A stretch of DNA of 64,000 nucleotides, taken from positions 17,416 through 81,415 of the forward strand of contig CANPDU010000012.1 of the NCBI GenBank assembly GCA_947573135.1, in the 5' to 3' direction. The notes under the pieces were generated by a model. It saw nothing but the letters and a program-made list of their open reading frames with translations. It had not been told where the DNA came from and searched no databases. The stretch comes from an uncultured Bacteroidales bacterium (GTDB taxonomy: Bacteria; Bacteroidota; Bacteroidia; Bacteroidales; Muribaculaceae). The translations under genes and the position numbers were made by a program. This document shows positions 17,901 to 26,887 of the stretch, in pieces. Numbering within the stretch: the first letter of the stretch is position 1; every line of letters begins with the position of its first letter.

Positions 17901-18576
17901 CATCGAGTGTCTGTCCGGACAATATTCTGCCTGAGGGGCCTGCGAGAGTTGCCGAAACCATCACAGGCAAGGACCGTCCAGTAGATTCAGATACTTTTCG
18001 GGCAGCATCCAGACCGGCTTTCAGATTGATCGTGTCAAACACGGTCTCAAAAAGGATGAGATCAACACCGCCTTCGGCCAAAGCCTCTATCTGCGCCTGA
18101 TATGCGGACACGAGAGTGTCATAGTCAATGTTCCGGAATGCAGGATCCTCTACGTCCGGACTCATTGACGCCGATCTGTTAGTTGGTCCGACAGATCCGG
18201 CGACCCAGACAGCCCTGTCGGGACGGATGAGCATAAAACCGTCGGCTTCGGTGCGTGCGATTTTCGCTCCGGCTAAGTTTATCTCTCGAATGTATCTGTC
18301 AGTGGCATAATCGGCCTGTGATACGGCATTGGCGTTGAACGTATCAGTCGAGATGATATCAGCGCCTGCGCGGAGATATTGGCGGTGTATATCAGCGATA
18401 ACGTCGGGGCGGGTAAGACATAGAATGTCATTGTTTCCATAGAGGCTTACAGGATGAGAAGCAAAGTGTTTCCCCCTGAAATCATCCTCACTTAGTTTCA
18501 GCCGCTGGATCATAGTACCCATAGCTCCGTCGAGCACGAGTATCCGTTGTTTTAGCGCGAGTCTGATGTCTGTCAT
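14908..18576 (-). CDS. metH: Cobalamin-dependent methionine synthase
   Basis: The 1222-residue protein has the complete four-module MetH order. The homocysteine domain includes GAMGTMIQR and the zinc ligands in VGGCCGTTPDH (about 300-310). The methyltetrahydrofolate (pterin) domain follows with FINIGERCNVAGS (about 350-362). The cobalamin domain carries VKGDVHDIGKNIV, where the histidine is the lower cobalt ligand. The activation domain ends with ISHPDARYFMIGKIGRDQ. It makes methionine from homocysteine in the cytosol. metF lies directly upstream (10-base gap), so the two sequential enzymes are made together. Its need for B12 matches the cobalamin-uptake operon at 39-45 kb. Confidence 0.97.
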   Translation of the reverse strand: MTDIRLALKQRILVLDGAMGTMIQRLKLSEDDFRGKHFASHPVSLYGNNDILCLTRPDVIADIHRQYLRAGADIISTDTFNANAVSQADYATDRYIREINLAGAKIARTEADGFMLIRPDRAVWVAGSVGPTNRSASMSPDVEDPAFRNIDYDTLVSAYQAQIEALAEGGVDLILFETVFDTINLKAGLDAARKVSESTGRSLPVMVSATLAGPSGRILSGQTLDALHTSIADYENVISLGLNCSWGAREMKPFVQELSRITGLAVSCHPNAGLPDEEGNYRETADDFVSAVGQLMEAGCVNIVGGCCGTTPDHIALLARHAGNYRPRTAPHINPQLRVAGLETLEISPERNFINIGERCNVAGSRKFLRLIKEGSYDEALSIARRQVADGAQIIDINMDDAMIDAEKEMIHFLRLLASDPDVARVPLMLDSSEWSVLENGLKNIQGKCIVNSISLKEGEDEFLRKAGTIRRFGAAVVVMAFDENGQADTFDRKIEICGRAYRLLTQVVGFKPHDIIFDPNIMAVATGIDSHDLYGRDFIRAVSWIKQNLTGAKVSGGVSNLSFAFRGHNRLRESMHAVFLYHAIAAGLDMAILNPASSVTYRDVDDKLRRILDDLFLNGSHDAAAQLSKFAESSVDSDTTPKTVVDRSQIPVDRRLCDAIVRGDNEFLAEDLEAATKHYRRAIDIIDGPLMDGVTQVGTLFGEGKMFLPQVVKTARVMKQAVDILRPLIEAEKNSCGASSAGKILFATVKGDVHDIGKNIVSIVLECNNYEIIDLGVMVPAERIVEAATEYRPDIICLSGLITPSLGEMANVAEKLDAAGLDIPLIVGGATTSKIHTALKIAPRTKAPVIHATDASQNPIIASRLLDDATKASYIDSIRREYAEIRDCHKNDNSDLVSLSEARTRKPRIDWSKNADNIPAHNGIKIIDNIDPQNVVSLINWRMFFNFWKINGAFVDDFPYDRCEHCTAQWLAKHSADPKAKEALKLYDDACSMIRTAVDGRSLSVRAAVGIFPAWSDDRDNIHINGICFPMLRRQQPNADGVCLSAADYIKPQNLGQDFAGAFVVSVNAKSLIDHYETAADRYSLLLVRSIIDRFAEATSEYVHKYVRREYWGYAPEETVSNAGLLRGDYRGIRPAMGYPMTPDQRLNHSLAELLPFDKIGVTLTENGAMIPTSTVSGLYISHPDARYFMIGKIGRDQLEDYASRRELSVSDVENLLNKNV

Positions 18577-18586
18577 ATCGTGAGTG

Positions 18587-19543
18587 TCAGCGGTAGATTG
18601 AACGAGCTATCTCTCGGACACTGTCGGCGGCATGAACTGTGTAGAAATGTATGCCCGGAGCTCCGTGGTCAATAAGATCCTGACACTGGCTGATACACCA
18701 GTCGATGCCGATGCGGCGCACTTCATTGTCGTCGGCAGCATTTCTCAACCGCGCAGCGAGCGGTTCGGGCAGATCAGCTCTGAAAACTTTGGGGAGTATG
18801 GATAGCTGAGCCTTGCGTGTGACAGGTTTTATGCCCGGAATTATCGGCACCAAAATGCCTTCGCGTCGGCATCTGGCCACAAAGTCGTAATACTTGCTGT
18901 TGTCAAAGAACATCTGTGTTATCAGATAGTCAGCCCCGGAGTCGACTTTCTGCTTGAGATAATGAATGTCGGAATCGAAGTTCGGCGCCTCGTCATGCTT
19001 TTCGGGGTAGCAGGCCATGCCATAGCTGAATTTGGTCTCGATGCCTTCGACTCGCATGCCGTCGAGCCCGCGACCTTCGTTGAAATCGTTGATCTGTCTC
19101 TGCAGATCGAGTGCATGGCAGTTATATCGGTCGGGATCAGACCAGTCGAGATCATCGCTTTTCGCGTCACCTCTAACGATAAAAAGGTTGTCGATGCCGA
19201 GAAAATTGAGATCGAGGAGGGCATATTCGGTTTCTTCTTTCGAAAAACCTTTGCAGATGATATGCGGAACAGGTATTATGCCGTATTTGTATTTTATGGC
19301 GGCAGCGACGGCTACCGTTCCCGGGCGGCGGCGTATGCTGACCTTGCGCAGGAGGCCATCGGACTGGGGCTTGTAGACAGACTCGCTGTGGTGAGAAGTG
19401 ATATTGATGAATTTGGGATCAAATTCAGCAAGCTTGTCTATAATGTCATATACTTTGTATATGCTGTTGCCTTTTAGCGGAGGCAAAATCTCAAAAGAAA
19501 AGATCGGCCGGTCGCTTTGCTTTATATAATCGATGACTTTCAT
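18587..19543 (-). CDS. metF: Methylenetetrahydrofolate reductase
   Basis: A 318-residue FAD enzyme that reduces methylene-THF to methyl-THF, the methyl donor of MetH. Characteristic stretches are FSFEILPPLKGN (15-26), NITSHH, HIICKGFSKEETEYAL, LFIVRGDAK and MFFDNSKYYDFVARCR, followed by the PGIKPVTRKAQL segment. The folate-binding glutamate sits in FEILPP. It is the first gene of the metF-metH operon. The promoter box lies within an unusual 63-base palindrome at 19555-19617. Confidence 0.95.
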   Translation of the reverse strand: MKVIDYIKQSDRPIFSFEILPPLKGNSIYKVYDIIDKLAEFDPKFINITSHHSESVYKPQSDGLLRKVSIRRRPGTVAVAAAIKYKYGIIPVPHIICKGFSKEETEYALLDLNFLGIDNLFIVRGDAKSDDLDWSDPDRYNCHALDLQRQINDFNEGRGLDGMRVEGIETKFSYGMACYPEKHDEAPNFDSDIHYLKQKVDSGADYLITQMFFDNSKYYDFVARCRREGILVPIIPGIKPVTRKAQLSILPKVFRADLPEPLAARLRNAADDNEVRRIGIDWCISQCQDLIDHGAPGIHFYTVHAADSVREIARSIYR

Positions 19544-19554
19544 TACCGGGAAAA

Positions 19555-19617
19555 AATTAGGATTTATTCAGTAATCTGTGGAATAGATACCACAAAATTA
19601 CTGAATAAATCCTAATT
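19555..19617. promoter_or_regulatory. 63-base palindrome covering the metF promoter
   Basis: Perfect 21-base arms (19555-19575 and 19597-19617) flank an inner TGTGG/CCACA stem (19577-19581, 19590-19594). The minus-strand -7 box TAATTTTG (complement of 19593-19600) lies in the inner edge of the right arm. It could be an operator for a dimeric regulator, the terminator hairpin of the upstream gene, or a small palindromic repeat element. Confidence 0.6.
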
Positions 19618-19642
19618 ATAAGGAATTAGCTTGCGCTAAAAT

Positions 19643-21565
19643 TTATTTTACAGCGACCTTTTTGCCGTTTACGACATAGATGCCTGCGGGAAGGCTGTTG
19701 ATATCGGCTTCAGTAGCTACGCGTACGCCCTGAAGGTTATATACAGCGTCGGAACCATCCTTGCCATAGATAACATCTTCAATGCCGGATGTGGCTTTGC
19801 TGACTTTGACAGTTGTGTCAGCCTCAGTGTCGAACGTATATACACCGTCGACAGCTTCGATGGTCTTGTCGCCGATTGTGACAGTAAGGCCTTCGGCGTC
19901 ACGCGAAACGGGCGAGATGGTGAACGTTGTCTTGCCGACAGCGCTGACGGGAGCAGTAGCATCAACCTCTGCGAGAATGTCTTTCTTAACCTCAAAACCG
20001 TCGAGAGCGCCTTCGAGCATTTCGAATGTCACAGTGTGGAGAACAGCGTTTTCCTCGTGGCGGAATAATTTGATTACTTCGTTGTCTTTAGGATTCTCAA
20101 GAGAGAAGTAGCTGGGGTAGGAAACAGAAACTTCTTCTCCGTTGCGATAAGCTTTGATGGCTTCAGCTCCTGATGCATTTAATGTAAATCTGCCGTCTTT
20201 ATCGCGGAAATCAACCAAATTGTAACCGGCTTTTCCGGAAATAGAAGCTCCGCCTCTTGTAATGCTAAAACCATAGTTCAGACCATCAATATCATCGATA
20301 TATACAACAGCAGTCTTGTCGCGGACAATCTTTCCTGAAGTAATTTCGATTCTTGAATTTTTTGCCAAAGTCACATTAGTCGAAGAATATGTTGTGCTGA
20401 CGGTAATCTCCTTTTCATATGTGGCGTCATAGATTCGTGCTATTTCGTAACCTTCTTCACGAGCTGATATTTTGAATTTTTCGGCATCTTCACTAATCTT
20501 GAAAGTCACTTTGTTTTCTCCGGCTACAAGATTCAATTCTTCATAGGGATAAACGTATTTAGTGATCTTAACAATATTCGGATCATCAACGACGAAGGTT
20601 GCCTCAAGGATCTCATATTTTTCGGCTGTGATAACGTAGCTTAAATCAGATCCTACGATTTCAGAAATATAAGACAAATAGGTTGCCTGATTTTCGTCTC
20701 CGCCGTTTAATGAGTAAGAAAGGATTTTATAATCCGCTTTATTGAGATTGATCATAAGTTTCTTACCGGGGCGAACGGTAAATCCATCAGCTGCGGCGAA
20801 GTCTTCGATGGGTTCATCGCCGTAGGTTACGGAGCTGACACAAGCTGCATCACCGTTGGTGAAAGCGATTTTGATGTTATAGTTCATGTCTTCAGGGAAT
20901 TCCTGAGTGATGACGATGTTTTCAACGTATTTGATATCGTCAGCGTCGCTGCGGTCAACGAGAGGAATAGTATAAATATTGCCTTTCTTCTGAATTTCAA
21001 CACCGTCGGCTGTAATTTTATATATCAGGTTGTCGGTGTTAGCAGCACGGATGTCGAGCTGAGTCTCATATTCATCGTTGAAAGGAATTATATACTCGGT
21101 CTTGTCAGTGTTGATTACCGACCCTCCGAGAAGCGTCATGCGAATTCCGTCGGGCTTGTCGAGAGTAACTTTCACGGAGTGATTGCGGAAAGTCGCCTCG
21201 TCGTAAGTCTTGACAGTGTATGCCTGATCGGTTTCCGTCATTCCACCCCAATTATAAGGAGAAAGGTAAAGGTCAAATTTATTGTCAGTTACATCAAAAT
21301 TCTGAGAACCGTCTTCATTGAGAACTTTGAGTATTTTTCCTTCAGAAACGGTAATGAGCAAGCGTTCAGAATCATTTACGCTTATTGCGTATTCGTTAAC
21401 TCCTTCCTTGACTTCGTATTCGTCAATGGCATTATAATAGTAGTCAGTATGCGTGATCTTGACGTTGTCCGGATCTTCGACTGTGATCTTGAAAGTGTAG
21501 TCGAGTGCATTAGCGGCGAACGCCATGCAAACCGACAAAACTAAAAATAAGTAAAGCTTTTTCAT
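19643..21565 (-). CDS. Secreted protein with type IX secretion-like C-terminal tail
   Basis: I recognise no enzymatic domain in this 640-residue protein. It has a signal peptide (1-20) and a series of beta-rich repeats of about 85-100 residues, each opening with an ITxEDPDNVKITxxxY-like line (residues 28-43 and again with VDDPNIVKITKYVYPYEE near 347). It ends with YNLQGVRV and LPAGIYVVNGKKVAVK, a short type A sorting tail as used by the type IX secretion system. A cell-surface or released structural protein is the likely role. A consensus promoter lies upstream. Confidence 0.75.
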   Translation of the reverse strand: MKKLYLFLVLSVCMAFAANALDYTFKITVEDPDNVKITHTDYYYNAIDEYEVKEGVNEYAISVNDSERLLITVSEGKILKVLNEDGSQNFDVTDNKFDLYLSPYNWGGMTETDQAYTVKTYDEATFRNHSVKVTLDKPDGIRMTLLGGSVINTDKTEYIIPFNDEYETQLDIRAANTDNLIYKITADGVEIQKKGNIYTIPLVDRSDADDIKYVENIVITQEFPEDMNYNIKIAFTNGDAACVSSVTYGDEPIEDFAAADGFTVRPGKKLMINLNKADYKILSYSLNGGDENQATYLSYISEIVGSDLSYVITAEKYEILEATFVVDDPNIVKITKYVYPYEELNLVAGENKVTFKISEDAEKFKISAREEGYEIARIYDATYEKEITVSTTYSSTNVTLAKNSRIEITSGKIVRDKTAVVYIDDIDGLNYGFSITRGGASISGKAGYNLVDFRDKDGRFTLNASGAEAIKAYRNGEEVSVSYPSYFSLENPKDNEVIKLFRHEENAVLHTVTFEMLEGALDGFEVKKDILAEVDATAPVSAVGKTTFTISPVSRDAEGLTVTIGDKTIEAVDGVYTFDTEADTTVKVSKATSGIEDVIYGKDGSDAVYNLQGVRVATEADINSLPAGIYVVNGKKVAVK

Positions 21566-21614
21566 AAAAATTACTTCTGGTTTATAATTAAGTTACTTTA
21601 AATTTATTATGCCA

Positions 21615-21645
21615 CAAAATTAAGCATAATTATGGCATGTGCAAA
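21615..21645 (-). promoter_or_regulatory. Consensus promoter of the 640-residue secreted protein
   Basis: On the minus strand TTTG (complement of 21642-21645) and TAATTTTG (complement of 21615-21622) are 19 bases apart. ATGCCA (21609-21614) and TGGCAT (21633-21638) flank the -7 box as an inverted repeat. Confidence 0.75.
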
Positions 21646-21757
21646 GTTTTTCGAATAAAAAATGTAAAAATGTCACCGGTTTGAGTTATTTGTGTCATTT
21701 TGCTCTGCACGGTTGGAGTTTTGATGCAAAATGACTAACGTTATAGGCTATAGCGTA

Positions 21758-23125
21758 TTATCGTGTAAAAACAATTTTATCAGTTTTATCGCCCTGACGT
21801 CTGATAAGTAGCTGGCCTTTAGAAGGATCAGTTATTTTTACGCCCTGAAGATTGAAATATTCGATTTCACTGCTCTCATTATCGACGCAGACATCGGAAA
21901 CTCCTGCTGACTCCGGGAAGAAAATTTTAGTTTCCATATTGACAAATCTCGTCGAACTATTTGGAGCAAGCCATTGACCTCCTCCTTTGGGATCACCTGG
22001 ATATCCAAATGACGCGTCATTATAATAGCCTACAGTGAAGGCTTTTTCTGCCGGAAGTGTGATAATCCCATCTTTAAAAGTGCTTCCGGTCTTAAATGTC
22101 GGAGAATAGGAATACTCGTTTATGAATGTTTCCAGCGTTAGGTTGAATTTGTTGCACCAATAAGTGACCATATTGGAGCAGAACATTTTAGCTATGCCCA
22201 GTGAGCTACAGGTGAAACCGGCATCAATATGTTCGTCTGAATTAATAACGTCAAAAGTAACGAAATCAGGATATGTCACATTAAACTGTATGTAACCGGT
22301 GTTTGTGGCAGTGTTTTTGTCTTTGACCGGGCAGTTGCCTTTGTAAGGATCAACCAGACGATATATGTTTTTATTGTCATCATTTTGCTGGAGTTCGACT
22401 TCATACCAGTTCTGAGGATCGAGTTGATTGATGCCTAAGCCGGGCAAAACCCATCCGTCCTGAAGCGTAGCGTAGCCGAGTGATGTCCAACCGTCATTGG
22501 GGTCGTCAGGATTGGATGCTTTCTTCTTTGAAAGAATATTGTTTTTGGTCAGAATCCAAAAACCGGATTGCTCATTGTCGTAGTCACCTATAGCCCATAT
22601 GTCATTTTCCGGAAAAGATATCCGTCCGTCTTTATCGAATTTTCCGACAGACGCTTCCTGATCCAGGACTCCGGCAATCAACTGTCCCTTTGAGTTTACC
22701 TGTTTCAGATAGAAATAATTCTGATAACCCTGACCGTCCTTGCCGAGATCCTGCTTGTTAGGGATGGTTAGTGTACCGCGTTCACTGTCGATATAAGCCT
22801 TAACTGTCATATCCATGTAAAAACCGGATATTACAACCTCTCCACGCTCAGGATTTGTAACAGAAATTAACAGTTCACCGGAATTACCATTGCCTTTGAT
22901 CAGAGAGTTGAAAGTCCAATCATAGTTCCCTCCTATGTCGTCAGTTGAGACTGATTGCGTTGCGTCAGATTCAGGCGAATTCTGAGTCTGACTTTTCGCA
23001 CGAGATGAAACACTTCCGATTGCCGGGCAGTTTTTAATAAGATTGGGATCGGGCTGAAAGCGATCAGCACTAAGCGGCAGACATGCCCCTAAAATCAGGG
23101 CGCCGAGCAGATAACGTTTATTCAT
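21758..23125 (-). CDS. Secreted protein with C-terminal sorting tail
   Basis: A 455-residue protein with a signal peptide (KRYLLGALILGACLPLSA, residues 3-20). The central part is beta-rich with many glycine/asparagine turns and aromatic residues, and the end reads YFNLQGVKITDPSKGQLLI followed by KIVFTR, a shortened type IX-like tail. No catalytic motif is evident. Similar secreted proteins in Muribaculaceae and Prevotella have no assigned function. A TACCTTTG box (complement of 23164-23171) precedes it without a clear -33 element. It is transcribed in the same direction as the neighbouring secreted protein but separated by 192 bases with its own promoter. Confidence 0.7.
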   Translation of the reverse strand: MNKRYLLGALILGACLPLSADRFQPDPNLIKNCPAIGSVSSRAKSQTQNSPESDATQSVSTDDIGGNYDWTFNSLIKGNGNSGELLISVTNPERGEVVISGFYMDMTVKAYIDSERGTLTIPNKQDLGKDGQGYQNYFYLKQVNSKGQLIAGVLDQEASVGKFDKDGRISFPENDIWAIGDYDNEQSGFWILTKNNILSKKKASNPDDPNDGWTSLGYATLQDGWVLPGLGINQLDPQNWYEVELQQNDDNKNIYRLVDPYKGNCPVKDKNTATNTGYIQFNVTYPDFVTFDVINSDEHIDAGFTCSSLGIAKMFCSNMVTYWCNKFNLTLETFINEYSYSPTFKTGSTFKDGIITLPAEKAFTVGYYNDASFGYPGDPKGGGQWLAPNSSTRFVNMETKIFFPESAGVSDVCVDNESSEIEYFNLQGVKITDPSKGQLLIRRQGDKTDKIVFTR

Positions 23126-23255
23126 AATTCAGTACTTTTGTGTAAGAATTTATTTTTTCATCGCAAAGGTACAAAATTGTTGAGAGAAATATTATAAAAC
23201 GTTGTCTAATTTTTTGAAATTTTTTATAAATATCAGCGATAAAGAAGTGTCGCAT

Positions 23256-25724
23256 TTAGAATTCAACTACGGTAATGCCGGCTCCACCGAGTCTGACATC
23301 TTCATCGTGGTAGGCTTTAACTGCTTTTACTCCTTCAAGATAGTTTCTGATAGCCTGGCGTAACGCGCCTGTGCCGGTGCCATGCAATATGCGCACTCTG
23401 ACACTATTGAATTGCACGGCGTCGTCAATAAAATATGTTATTGACTGGAGTGCTTCGTCGACACGCATTCCTCTTACATCGATATCGGGTTTGAATTTAA
23501 GCTGTCGTTCACGCATTTCTTCACGGGTGGACACACTGACGAATGAAGACGCTTTGCGAGTACCGCTGTCGGCTTTTTTATCGGTGACGGTCAGGCGATC
23601 GACTTTTGTTGTGGTTGTGAGGTTGCCGAAGATTACAGTAGCGTTTTTACCGGAGATCTCGGTGACGGTTCCGACAGTTCCGCTACCGTCAAGCAAGACA
23701 TTGTCGCCGACGGCGATCACACGTTTTGCGGGCACTGACGGGGTCTGAGCAACTTTTTTTGCTCGTTTTGTCTTGTTATGACGCTCAGCTTTAGCGAGCA
23801 GCCCGTTGCTGTCGCGGCTGTCATCAACGTTATCAAGCTGACGGCGACGGTCTGCGAGTGCTTTGCGGGCTTCGATCGTTTTCTCTTTGTCGGCCTGTGA
23901 TCGCCTGATGTCGTGGATTGTTCGTTCGATGGCTGCATTGCTGGATTCGATGATACGGACGGCTTCTTTCCTGGCTTCATCAATGATTTCTTTGCGTCGT
24001 TCGCGAAGGGTGTCAGCCTCAGCACCGTATTTTTCGAGCAGTTCGTCAAGCTTTTTTTCTTTCTGCTTGACTGACTGGCGTTTGTTTTCCCAATAACGCT
24101 TGTCGCGGTTGATGTCGAGGAGATATTTGTCGGCATTGATATAGTCGCTTCCGACAAGTTGCTCGGCATCAGCGATCACGTCGTCAGGTAAACCAGTTTT
24201 TCTTGCAATTTCAATCGCAAACGAACTTCCGGGATTGCCGACCGACAATCTGAACATCGGGCGCATAAGATGCCGGTCGTAGAGCATCGAACCGTTGATG
24301 AGACCGGGTGTATCCTCGGCCATCAGTTTAAGGTTCTGAAAGTGAGTGGTCACGATGCCCCACATGCCTTTTTCGTTGAAGCGTTTGAGCAGAGCCTGTG
24401 CGATCGCACCGCCTATCTGAGGCTCTGTGCCGGCTCCGAATTCGTCGATAAGTATCATCGAACGACGGCCGCCGCGCTGAAGGAATATCTTCATGTTGCG
24501 CAAATGTGACGAATAGGTGCTCAGATCGTCTTCGATCGACTGATCGTCGCCGATATCAATGAATATGGAGTCAAATATGCCGAGCGTAGAACCGGAGTCC
24601 ATTGTCGGCAGCATGCCGCACTGAGCCATATATTGAACGATGCCGACAGTCTTCAGTGTCACTGATTTTCCACCGGCGTTGGGCCCGGAGATCACAACGA
24701 TCCGATCATCGGCAGTGAATTTGATGTCGAGAGTGACCAGTTCTTTATTCTGCCGGGCGAGTGACTGCCGCAATATAGGATGAAACGCTCCGCGCCATTC
24801 AGAACGGCAATCTTTGCCGATGCGGGGCATTGACGCTGAATTTGTAAGTGCGTAACGAGCTTTTGCGTGGATAAAGTCGAATGTGCCGATAACCTCGAAG
24901 CTTTCGCTCATATCATCAATGTAAGGACGCAGTCTGTCGGCAAGTTCGATTAGAATCCTGATTATCTCACGTCTTTCGTCAAGTTCAAGCTCGCGCACAC
25001 GGTTATTGGCCTCGACGATTTCAGCCGGTTCGATGAAAAAAGTTTTGCCTGACGCCGATTCATCGTGTACGATGCCGGGAATCTTCCGTTTGTTCATAGG
25101 TGAAACCGGTATCACCAACCTGCCGTCGCGGACAGACGGAGTGGTGTCGGCATCTATCAGCCCGTCTTTTACAGCCCGGGCCATAACCCGTCGCATAAGC
25201 GAGTTGATCGAACCATTCATCGATGAAAGCGATGAGCGTATCGATGACAGCTCAGATGATGCGTTGTCTCTGACGTTGCCCCACCGGTCGACAATGCGGT
25301 TGATTTCTGCTATCAGAGCCGGGAAAGTCCGTATCGTCAAGGCAATGGCGTCGAGACGCGGGTATGGCGACAGACCTTCGTCATCGCGCACACTTCTGAA
25401 GAACGCGGCAATCTCCGACATCGTCTCCATCGACGAGCGCAGTCTGAGCAGTTCCTGGGCGCTTACATATGAACCATCAATGCTCATCGAAGCAAGAACA
25501 TGCTCCATATCGTGAATGTTGCCTATTGGGAAATCAGCATTAGCTGCTAATATAGAAAGCATTTCAGCCGTTTCTTCAAGACGGCAGATAACGATGTCGC
25601 GCTCAGTTTCGAATGTCATTTGCCGGCAGATATCTCGGCCGCGTCCGGAGGTGCATAATTCTGCCAGTTGTACTCTTACGGAGTCGAATCCGATTTTATG
25701 TTCTATCGAGTCTGGATATACCAT
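23256..25724 (-). CDS. mutS2: Endonuclease MutS2
   Basis: An 822-residue MutS2. The core helical domain leads to the ATPase with Walker A SGPNAGGKSVTLKT (about 336-349), IDEFGAGTEP as Walker B and TTHFQNLK. A long coiled coil (about 510-640) follows, and the C-terminal Smr nuclease domain has DVRGMRVDEAL and the catalytic LHGTGTGALRQAI. MutS2 lacks the mismatch-reading domain and acts on branched DNA or on collided ribosomes. The gene follows the dipeptide epimerase by 14 bases, so it may share that transcript. Confidence 0.95.
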   Translation of the reverse strand: MVYPDSIEHKIGFDSVRVQLAELCTSGRGRDICRQMTFETERDIVICRLEETAEMLSILAANADFPIGNIHDMEHVLASMSIDGSYVSAQELLRLRSSMETMSEIAAFFRSVRDDEGLSPYPRLDAIALTIRTFPALIAEINRIVDRWGNVRDNASSELSSIRSSLSSMNGSINSLMRRVMARAVKDGLIDADTTPSVRDGRLVIPVSPMNKRKIPGIVHDESASGKTFFIEPAEIVEANNRVRELELDERREIIRILIELADRLRPYIDDMSESFEVIGTFDFIHAKARYALTNSASMPRIGKDCRSEWRGAFHPILRQSLARQNKELVTLDIKFTADDRIVVISGPNAGGKSVTLKTVGIVQYMAQCGMLPTMDSGSTLGIFDSIFIDIGDDQSIEDDLSTYSSHLRNMKIFLQRGGRRSMILIDEFGAGTEPQIGGAIAQALLKRFNEKGMWGIVTTHFQNLKLMAEDTPGLINGSMLYDRHLMRPMFRLSVGNPGSSFAIEIARKTGLPDDVIADAEQLVGSDYINADKYLLDINRDKRYWENKRQSVKQKEKKLDELLEKYGAEADTLRERRKEIIDEARKEAVRIIESSNAAIERTIHDIRRSQADKEKTIEARKALADRRRQLDNVDDSRDSNGLLAKAERHNKTKRAKKVAQTPSVPAKRVIAVGDNVLLDGSGTVGTVTEISGKNATVIFGNLTTTTKVDRLTVTDKKADSGTRKASSFVSVSTREEMRERQLKFKPDIDVRGMRVDEALQSITYFIDDAVQFNSVRVRILHGTGTGALRQAIRNYLEGVKAVKAYHDEDVRLGGAGITVVEF

Positions 25725-25738
25725 CAGTTTTCAGTCGG

Positions 25739-26872
25739 TTATAATAGTTTAACGCCAATACCCGGACGATCGGGTAGCGCGATTTTGCCCTCAACGATTT
25801 TGACACCGTCAAAGCGATCGTTTGCGATCAGCAGATTGCCGTCGAGATCGGCCCAGTCGGCCAAAGGAGAAAGTTGTGCGGCGGCTGATATTCCGCATGA
25901 TGTCTCTGTCATGCAGCCGAGCATCACTTTCATGCCAAGCGCATGAGCAAGTACAGCCATTTTATATGCTTCATGCATACCGGTGCATTTCATCAGTTTG
26001 ATATTAATGCCGTCATAAGCCTGCGCGGCACGTCGCACATCAGGCAAGCGCTGCAGAAATTCGTCGGCGATGACAGGCAGCGGCGAGCGTTCTCTCAGCC
26101 ACGCAGTCTCGTCATACATCTCTTTGGGCAGAGGCTGTTCGACAAACAGACAGCCCTGTTCGTTGAGCCAGTGGCACATTTCCAGAGCTTGTTCCTTATC
26201 AGTCCAGCCCTGATTGACGTCAACGCATATCGGTGCGTCCGATTTGCGGCGGATAGCCTCGACCAACTCTTTGTCATGGTCAAGACCCATTTTTATCTTT
26301 ATGACTTTGTAAGGCGATGCTTCGTCTATTTTGGCATCAAGCTCATCGGGATCCGCATCGTAGCTTACGGTGAACGATGTGTCAGGAGTTTTGCGCGGAT
26401 CGAGTCCCCAGATCTTGTACCATGGCTGACCCATAATTTTCCCCAGCAGATCGTGAAGGGCGATGTCGACCGATGCCTTTGCCGCGCGGTTGTCGGGCGC
26501 AACCGAGTCCATATAGTCATGGATCTCCTCGATCATAAACGGATCGTTGAACTTGCCGAGATCAAGCCGTGACAGAAAAGCTACGGCCGAGGCAACAGAT
26601 TCGCCAAGATAGGGCGGCATAGATGCTTCACCATAACCGGTTATCCCGTCGTATTCGATTTTGACCTGAACGTCGGGAGTGGTGGTGCGCTGGGATTTAG
26701 CCAGGTTGAAGGCATGCCGGAGTTTCAGCTCATAAGGTTCGAATGAAAGTTTGAGTTTGCCGGATTTGCCTTTACGGCGTCCGGGCTTGCCATATGCAGG
26801 AAACGACACAGTGGATGCAATGGTCATTGCGGCTCCGAGAGCCCCTGCTTTGAGAAAATTTCTTCTGTCCAT
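25739..26872 (-). CDS. Dipeptide epimerase (L-Ala-D/L-Glu), Tat-exported
   Basis: An enolase-superfamily protein of 377 residues. The catalytic KIKMG motif (about 193-197), metal ligands in VDVNQGW, VEQP and ADEFLQ, and the second lysine in KLMKC (about 296-300) are all present. The start RRNFLKAGALGAAMTIAST is a twin-arginine signal, so the enzyme probably works in the periplasm, which is unusual for a murein-recycling epimerase that in E. coli is cytosolic. It lies between an NlpC/P60 peptidase gene (same strand, 15-base gap) and mutS2. The peptidase can release L-Ala-gamma-Glu for it. Confidence 0.88.
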   Translation of the reverse strand: MDRRNFLKAGALGAAMTIASTVSFPAYGKPGRRKGKSGKLKLSFEPYELKLRHAFNLAKSQRTTTPDVQVKIEYDGITGYGEASMPPYLGESVASAVAFLSRLDLGKFNDPFMIEEIHDYMDSVAPDNRAAKASVDIALHDLLGKIMGQPWYKIWGLDPRKTPDTSFTVSYDADPDELDAKIDEASPYKVIKIKMGLDHDKELVEAIRRKSDAPICVDVNQGWTDKEQALEMCHWLNEQGCLFVEQPLPKEMYDETAWLRERSPLPVIADEFLQRLPDVRRAAQAYDGINIKLMKCTGMHEAYKMAVLAHALGMKVMLGCMTETSCGISAAAQLSPLADWADLDGNLLIANDRFDGVKIVEGKIALPDRPGIGVKLL

Positions 26873-26887
26873 AGTGGTTTGATGGAA

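Noticed and set aside
16595..18310. Plus-strand open frames across metH
   Set aside because: They follow the codon pattern of metH on the other strand and show no protein family features.
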